From contig NC_008148.1 of assembly GCF_000014185.1 (NCBI RefSeq), positions 496,001 through 560,000 on the forward strand: a DNA stretch of 64,000 nt, written 5' to 3'. The notes beneath the pieces were generated by a model. It searched no databases. It was given only the letters and a program-made list of their open reading frames with translations, and was not told where the DNA came from. Shown here in pieces: positions 59,956 through 64,000 of the stretch. The DNA comes from Rubrobacter xylanophilus DSM 9941 (GTDB taxonomy: Bacteria > Actinomycetota > Rubrobacteria > Rubrobacterales > Rubrobacteraceae). The first letter of the stretch is position 1. Every line of letters begins with the position of its first letter. The position numbers and the translations under genes are program-made.

Positions 59956-60927
59956 ATGAGGGGCAGGGTGGTTGCGCGGGCTGTGGTGGTGGGGTGCGGG
60001 GTGGCAGGGCTGAGCGCGGCGATCGCGCTGCGGGAGCGGGGCTTTGGGGTGCGCGTCGTCGCCCGCGAGCCGCCGGAGCGGACGACGTCGGCGGTGGCGG
60101 CGGCGGTCTGGTACCCGTACAGGGCCTACCCGGAGGAGCGGGTGCTAAGCTGGGGCGCCCGCACCTTCGAGGTGTTCCGGGGGCTGGCGGCCGACCCCCG
60201 GACCGGCGTGCGCCTCGGGGAGGGGGTGGAGCTCCTGCGCCGCTCCGCCCCCGGGGAACCGTGGTGGAGGGAGGCGGTCTCGGGCTTCCGGCGGTGCCGG
60301 GAGGAGGAGCTTCCGCCCGGGTGCCGGGGCGGCTACCGCTTTGTGGCCCCGGTGGCCGAGATGCCCGCCTACCTCGCCTACCTGCTCGACAGGCTCCGGG
60401 GGGCGGGGGGCACCCTGGAGCTGCGGGAGGTTTCCTCGCTGGAGGAGGCGGGGGAGGGGGCCGACGTGGTGGTCAACTGCTCCGGGGTCTGGGCGCGGGA
60501 GCTGGCGCGGGACCCCTCGGTGTTCCCCATCCGCGGCCAGATCCTGCGCGTCGCCAACCCGGGGCTGGAGCGGTTCGTGCTCGACGAGGAGAACCCCGCG
60601 GGCCTCACCTACATCGTCCCCCGCTCCGGCGACTGCGTCCTCGGCGGCACCGCAGAGGAGGGGCGCTGGAGCACAGAGCCCGACCCGGCGACGGCGGAGG
60701 CCATCCTACGCCGCTGCAGCGCCCTGGAGCCCCGCCTGCGGGGGGCGCGGGTCCTGGAGCACCGGGCCGGCCTCAGGCCCGGCCGGCCCGAGGTCCGCCT
60801 CGAGCTGGAGGAGCTCCCCGGCGGCACCCCCTGCGTCCACAACTACGGGCACGGCGGCTCCGGGGTGACCCTCTCCTGGGGCTGCGCCGAAGAGGCCGCC
60901 GCGCTGGCCGGGGCCGCGCTCTCCTAG
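59956..60927 (+). CDS. D-amino-acid oxidase
   Basis: 323 aa flavoenzyme oxidising D-amino acids to 2-oxo acids with H2O2. FAD motif VVVGCGVAGLSAAIALRERG, AAVWYPYRAYPEERVLSWG, NCSGVWARELARD and the terminal HNYGHGGSGVTLSWGCA are characteristic of true DAAOs. An R. xylanophilus DAAO is known in the literature as a thermostable enzyme; this gene is probably it or a close homologue. ATG 59956 chosen; TAGAGT at 59940 would give a very short leader. Enzyme is soluble, no signal peptide. Confidence 0.9.
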   Translation: MRGRVVARAVVVGCGVAGLSAAIALRERGFGVRVVAREPPERTTSAVAAAVWYPYRAYPEERVLSWGARTFEVFRGLAADPRTGVRLGEGVELLRRSAPGEPWWREAVSGFRRCREEELPPGCRGGYRFVAPVAEMPAYLAYLLDRLRGAGGTLELREVSSLEEAGEGADVVVNCSGVWARELARDPSVFPIRGQILRVANPGLERFVLDEENPAGLTYIVPRSGDCVLGGTAEEGRWSTEPDPATAEAILRRCSALEPRLRGARVLEHRAGLRPGRPEVRLELEELPGGTPCVHNYGHGGSGVTLSWGCAEEAAALAGAALS

Positions 60928-60939
60928 CGCGCGCCCCGC

Positions 60940-60989
60940 TTGACCCCCCAGAGCGCATCCCGTACAATGCGATCCGATCCACTGTACGG
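60940..60989 (+). promoter_or_regulatory. GntR gene promoter with inverted repeat
   Basis: TTGACC (60940-60945), 17-base spacer, TACAAT (60963-60968). CCGTACA (60960-60966) and TGTACGG (60983-60989) form 7-base arms 16 bases apart spanning -10 and +1, with GATCC repeated between. A candidate autoregulatory operator. Confidence 0.6.
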
Positions 60990-61026
60990 AACGGTGGAGC
61001 GGAGAGGGAAAGGGATCAGAGCGTTC

Positions 61027-61785
61027 GTGTCGACGGGTGGCTCCGGCCGGGAGAGGCGACTGCGGCCCCCCAGGCTCTCCGTGGGGCTGGCGGAGCGGCT
61101 GCGGGGCCGGATACTGGGGGGCGAGTTCGGGCCGGGAGAGCGGCTGCCGGGGAACCGGGAGCTCGCCGCCGCCTACTCGGTGAGCGTGGGGTCGGTGCGG
61201 GAGGCCCTACAGAGGCTTGCTTCGGAGGGCCTGGTGGAGGTGCGTCCGGGCAGCGGGACCTACGTCTCGCGGGATCTGCGGGGCTCCCCCTGGCTGCCGG
61301 GTGGGGAGCAGCCTCTTCTGGACAGGGAGCAGGTCGAGGAGCTGATAGAGGCCCGGGAGGTGCTCGAGCCCCGTCTTGCGGAGCTGGCCGCGCGGAGGGC
61401 GTCCGCGGAGCAGGTCGAGGGGCTGTGGCGGGCGCTCGAGCGGATGCAGGAGAGCGTCTCGGACCCTTCGGCCTTCGCGGAGGCCGACGTGGGGTTTCAC
61501 ATGGCCGTTGCGGAGGCCTCCGGCAACCGCTTCCTGACGCGGGCCACGGCGGACATCCGGTCGCTGCTCCGCCGGGACATGGAGCTCAGCGCCGAGGTCG
61601 GCATCCGGCGGGCCGGGACGCTGCAGTTCAGCGTCGACTCCCACCGCCGGCTCGTGGCGGCGATAGCGGCGGGGGATCCCGAGAAGGCGGGCCGGATCGT
61701 GTCCGGCATCCTCCGGCGCAACCGGGGGTTCGTGATCGGCCTCTACTCCGGCGGGGTCTCCGCCGAGGGGTCCGGGGAGTTCTAG
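61027..61785 (+). CDS. GntR/FadR family transcriptional regulator
   Basis: 252 aa. Winged HTH: LRGRILGGEFGPGERLPGNR, YSVSVGSVREALQRLASEGL and RPGSGTYVS; C-terminal FCD effector domain with EAREVLEPRLAELAARRAS and VGFHMAVAEASGNRF (metal His). The promoter at 60940-60968 rules out an in-frame ATG at 60967; GTG 61027 after AGGGAAAGGGA is preferred, GTG 60994 possible. Followed after 17 bases by the metallo-hydrolase and sugar-metabolism genes it probably controls. Confidence 0.87.
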   Translation: MSTGGSGRERRLRPPRLSVGLAERLRGRILGGEFGPGERLPGNRELAAAYSVSVGSVREALQRLASEGLVEVRPGSGTYVSRDLRGSPWLPGGEQPLLDREQVEELIEAREVLEPRLAELAARRASAEQVEGLWRALERMQESVSDPSAFAEADVGFHMAVAEASGNRFLTRATADIRSLLRRDMELSAEVGIRRAGTLQFSVDSHRRLVAAIAAGDPEKAGRIVSGILRRNRGFVIGLYSGGVSAEGSGEF

Positions 61786-61802
61786 GGAGGGGGCGGGGGG
61801 AT

Positions 61803-62756
61803 ATGGAGGTTGCGCCCGGGGTCCACCGGATCGAGAGCGTGCTGGGGCCCCGTACTTTCTCCCAGTACCTTCTGCTGGGCGAGAGGGCCCTGCTGGTGGA
61901 CACCGGGGTGGCGGAGACCCCGGAGAAGGTGATCCTGCCGTATCTGGAGTCGGTGGGGCTGTCTGCGCGCGATCTGGACTTCGCGCTCGTCACCCACGCC
62001 GACGTGGACCACTTCGGGGGCAACGGCGCCCTGCGGGGGGCCGCCCGGGAGGCCGTGCTCTGCGCGCACGCCGCCGATGCCCCCTGGGTGGAGGACCGGG
62101 AGCGCATACTGCGGGAGCGCTACGGCTGGTATGCCGGAGAGGGGGTGGACTATCCCCCGGACGTAAGGGAGTGGCTGCGGGAGAGCCTGGGGCCGGACGT
62201 TCCCCTGGACCTCCACCTCTCCGGCGGCGAGGTCTTCCGCCTGGGGCCGGGGCTCCTCGTGGAGGTCTTGCACCTTCCGGGCCACTCCCCCGGGCACGTG
62301 GGTCTCTGGGAGCCCTCTTCGCGGAGCGCGATCATCACCGACGCGGCGCTGGGAGGGGGACTCCTCGACATGGAGGGCAACGTCATCAGCCCGCCCCCCT
62401 ACTTCGACGCTCGCGCCTACGAGGAGAGCGTGCGGCGCCTGCAGGGGCTCTCGCCGCGGCTGCTCCTCACCGCCCACTACCCGGTGATGGAGGGGGAGGA
62501 GGCCGCGCGCTTTCTCGAGGAGAGCCTGGAGTTCGTGCGGCGGGCCCGCCGGGTGGTGGCGGAGGCGCTGGAGGAGCGGGGGGAGCTGGACCTCCGCAAC
62601 CTTCTGGAGCTCGCCGGTCCCAGGCTCGGGCCCTTCACCGCGATGGAGAACGAGCTCGCCGGGACCCTCAGGGCGCACCTCCGGGAGCTCGTCGCGGCGG
62701 GCAGGGCCCGGGAGGCGCCCGGAGGCGGGGGCACCGTGTGGAGGTCTTTGGGGTGA
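61803..62756 (+). CDS. MBL-fold hydrolase with HxDxDH motif
   Basis: 317 aa. VAPGVHRIESVLGPRTF, LLVDTGVAETPEKV, ALVTHADVDHFGGNG, HLPGHSPGHVGLW and TAHYPVMEG follow the metallo-beta-lactamase plan, but the second His of HxHxDH is Asp (HADVDH), seen in some subfamilies. A C-terminal helical winged part (res 240-317) resembles MBL-associated MarR-like tails. GGAGGGGG ribosome site. Between the GntR regulator and TIM-barrel isomerase in one operon. Confidence 0.82.
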   Translation: MEVAPGVHRIESVLGPRTFSQYLLLGERALLVDTGVAETPEKVILPYLESVGLSARDLDFALVTHADVDHFGGNGALRGAAREAVLCAHAADAPWVEDRERILRERYGWYAGEGVDYPPDVREWLRESLGPDVPLDLHLSGGEVFRLGPGLLVEVLHLPGHSPGHVGLWEPSSRSAIITDAALGGGLLDMEGNVISPPPYFDARAYEESVRRLQGLSPRLLLTAHYPVMEGEEAARFLEESLEFVRRARRVVAEALEERGELDLRNLLELAGPRLGPFTAMENELAGTLRAHLRELVAAGRAREAPGGGGTVWRSLG

Positions 62757-62829
62757 GAGAGCCGGGGAGAAGAAAAGCTCCCCGGGGGTAGGACGAATCT
62801 CTTCGGGATACGGGGAAAGGAGAGGGAAA

Positions 62830-63675
62830 GTGGCGCAGCGGCTCGAGCTCGGGATGATCAGCTCCGCCTGGTTCGACACCAGCGTCGGGCTGGAGGAGGG
62901 GATACGCCGGGCCAGGGAGATAGGCTTCGACTCCTACGACATCTTCGAGGACCCGCTCGACATCGACGACGCGACCCGCCGGCTCATCAAGCAGACCTGC
63001 CGGGAGGTGGGCCTGCCCATACGCTCGGTGGTCTGCGTCAACTTCGGGCTCGTGGACTTCAACCCCTCCGTGGAGCGCTTCGCGATGGACCGGGCCAGGG
63101 CGTACATAGACCAGGGGGCCTACTTCGGCGCGCGCAACCTCTTGCTCGTGATCGGCGAGTACTACTGGGACGGCGAGGTGTTCCCCTACGAGGCGATCTG
63201 GGGCTTCGCCGTCGACCGGGTGCGCCGGCTCGGGGACTACGCGGCGGAGAAGGGGCTCGAGATCGTCATCGAGCTCGAGCCGTTCAGCCAGGCCCTGGTC
63301 AGAGACGTGGACGAGCTCGCCCGGTTCATAAGGGAGGTGGGCCACCCGGCTGTGAAGGCCAACGCCGACATCTCGCACCTGCACCTCTCCGGCGCGTCCT
63401 TCGAGGACGTAGGGAAGCTCCGGGGGATCATCGGCCACATCCACCTCTCCGACTGCGACGGCAAGAAGCACGGGGATCTCCCCGCGGGCAGGGGGGTCAC
63501 CCCCATCAAGGACTACCTGAAGGCGATCATCGACACGGGCTACTCGGGCACGGTCTCCATAGAGCTCGAGTACTCGCCGGACCCGGACAGGATCGTGGAG
63601 TGGGTCGAGGAGGCCTACCGGGAGACCTCCAGGATCATGTCCGAGCTCGGCGTGCGCGAAGAGGCCAGGGCCTGA
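62830..63675 (+). CDS. sugar phosphate isomerase/epimerase (AP endonuclease 2-like TIM barrel)
   Basis: 281 aa xylose-isomerase-like TIM barrel. LGMISSAWFDTSVGLEEG, FDSYDIFEDPLDID, LEIVIELEPFSQ (metal Glu), AVKANADISHLHLSG, IIGHIHLSDCDGKKHGDLP and VSIELEYSPDPDRIVEW line the metal site. Such enzymes isomerise or epimerise sugars or inosose in pathways with Gfo/Idh/MocA dehydrogenases, one of which follows after 12 bases. GTG start after GGAGAGGG. Confidence 0.88.
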   Translation: MAQRLELGMISSAWFDTSVGLEEGIRRAREIGFDSYDIFEDPLDIDDATRRLIKQTCREVGLPIRSVVCVNFGLVDFNPSVERFAMDRARAYIDQGAYFGARNLLLVIGEYYWDGEVFPYEAIWGFAVDRVRRLGDYAAEKGLEIVIELEPFSQALVRDVDELARFIREVGHPAVKANADISHLHLSGASFEDVGKLRGIIGHIHLSDCDGKKHGDLPAGRGVTPIKDYLKAIIDTGYSGTVSIELEYSPDPDRIVEWVEEAYRETSRIMSELGVREEARA

Positions 63676-63687
63676 GGGGGTGCGAGG

Positions 63688-64000
63688 GTGGCGGGCATAG
63701 ACCTCGACCTCAAGCACCTGCCGGAGCTGGGGAGCAAGACCGACTACCGGATCGGGGCCATCGGCGCCGGGTTCATCATGCGCGACGTGCAGCTCGCCGC
63801 CTACGACGAGGCCGGCTTCGACGTGGTGGCGATCGCCTCGCGCACGCCGGAGCACGCCCGCTCCTGCGCGGAGCGCTGGGGGATCGGCCGGGTCTACGAG
63901 ACCTGGCGGGAGCTGCTGGACGACCCGGAGGTCGAGATCCTCGACATCGCCTACCCGCCGGACCGGCAGCTGGGCATCGTGCGCGAGGCGGTGGAGCACG
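63688..64000 (+). CDS. Gfo/Idh/MocA family dehydrogenase (3' end outside window)
   Basis: First 104 residues of an NAD(P)-dependent sugar or inositol dehydrogenase. YRIGAIGAGFIMRDVQLAAY is the Rossmann motif; DVVAIASRTPEHARSCAERW and VYETWRELLDDPEVEILDIA with YPPDRQLGIV are family segments (the last replaces the usual TPNxxH). GTG at 63688 after GGGGGTGCGAGG. Operon with the TIM-barrel protein. Confidence 0.88.
   Translation, partial: MAGIDLDLKHLPELGSKTDYRIGAIGAGFIMRDVQLAAYDEAGFDVVAIASRTPEHARSCAERWGIGRVYETWRELLDDPEVEILDIAYPPDRQLGIVREAVEH

Noticed and set aside
59949-61802. Extension of the MBL hydrolase frame upstream through DAAO and GntR
   Set aside because: The conserved protein starts at ATG 61803 with a ribosome site; the upstream portion is a shadow of two real genes.

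Overview
The window is about 70% GC and densely coded. It uses many GTG and TTG starts, has 4-base ATGA/GTGA gene couplings, and its -10 elements are often TAGAAT or TATAAT. This, together with a D-amino-acid oxidase, F420-type flavin proteins, an archease/RtcB pair and a PASTA kinase, points to a deep-branching actinobacterium, most probably a thermophilic Rubrobacter (R. xylanophilus type). That assignment is an inference from gene content. No rRNA, tRNA or CRISPR array was seen.

Left third (1-16.5 kb) is an accessory catabolic island. On the minus strand lie an MFS carrier, a cysteine-synthase-like enzyme and an FAD amine oxidase (3.3-0 kb). Next comes an IclR regulator with an M20 amidohydrolase, a second MFS carrier and a damaged amidase (8.6-3.5 kb), then serine hydroxymethyltransferase. 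Divergent from the latter are a GcvT-like protein and a sarcosine-oxidase-like flavoenzyme (10.3-12.9 kb). The gene set suggests uptake of small N-methyl or N-acyl amino compounds and use of the one-carbon unit and glycine through serine. Two promoters of this island share the same -35/-10 layout and a nearly identical 29-bp operator. A cytochrome P450 remnant, a phenol-hydroxylase-type monooxygenase and its divergent LysR regulator close the island.

Middle (16.5-48 kb) is mostly chromosomal housekeeping and stress genes: a zinc-ribbon protein, a glycosyltransferase, a histone-deacetylase-like enzyme, archease-RtcB-phosphoribosyltransferase-hydrolase-CapA, an F420-type oxidoreductase, PolX, a DUF72 protein, a SRAP protein, PsuG/PsuK, a GGDEF-EAL protein, a terpene synthase, a Ser/Thr kinase, an amino-acid ABC transporter, a family-4 uracil-DNA glycosylase, a PQQ-type sugar dehydrogenase and a fused AhbA-AhbB siroheme decarboxylase. 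Two short proteins at 38.4-39.3 kb remain unrecognised.

Right third (47.7-64 kb) starts with a DNA-repair run (YbaB, RecR, MrfA-type helicase). It is followed by small enzyme genes and then a fluoride-defence operon read leftwards from 58.77 kb: fluoride riboswitch, terminator, DUF190-CrcB fusion, CrcB, DUF190, and a second DUF190 gene split by an IS630-family element whose transposase needs a -1 frameshift. After a PadR regulator with a perfect palindrome at its promoter come D-amino-acid oxidase, a GntR regulator, a metallo-hydrolase, a TIM-barrel isomerase and a truncated Gfo/Idh/MocA dehydrogenase.
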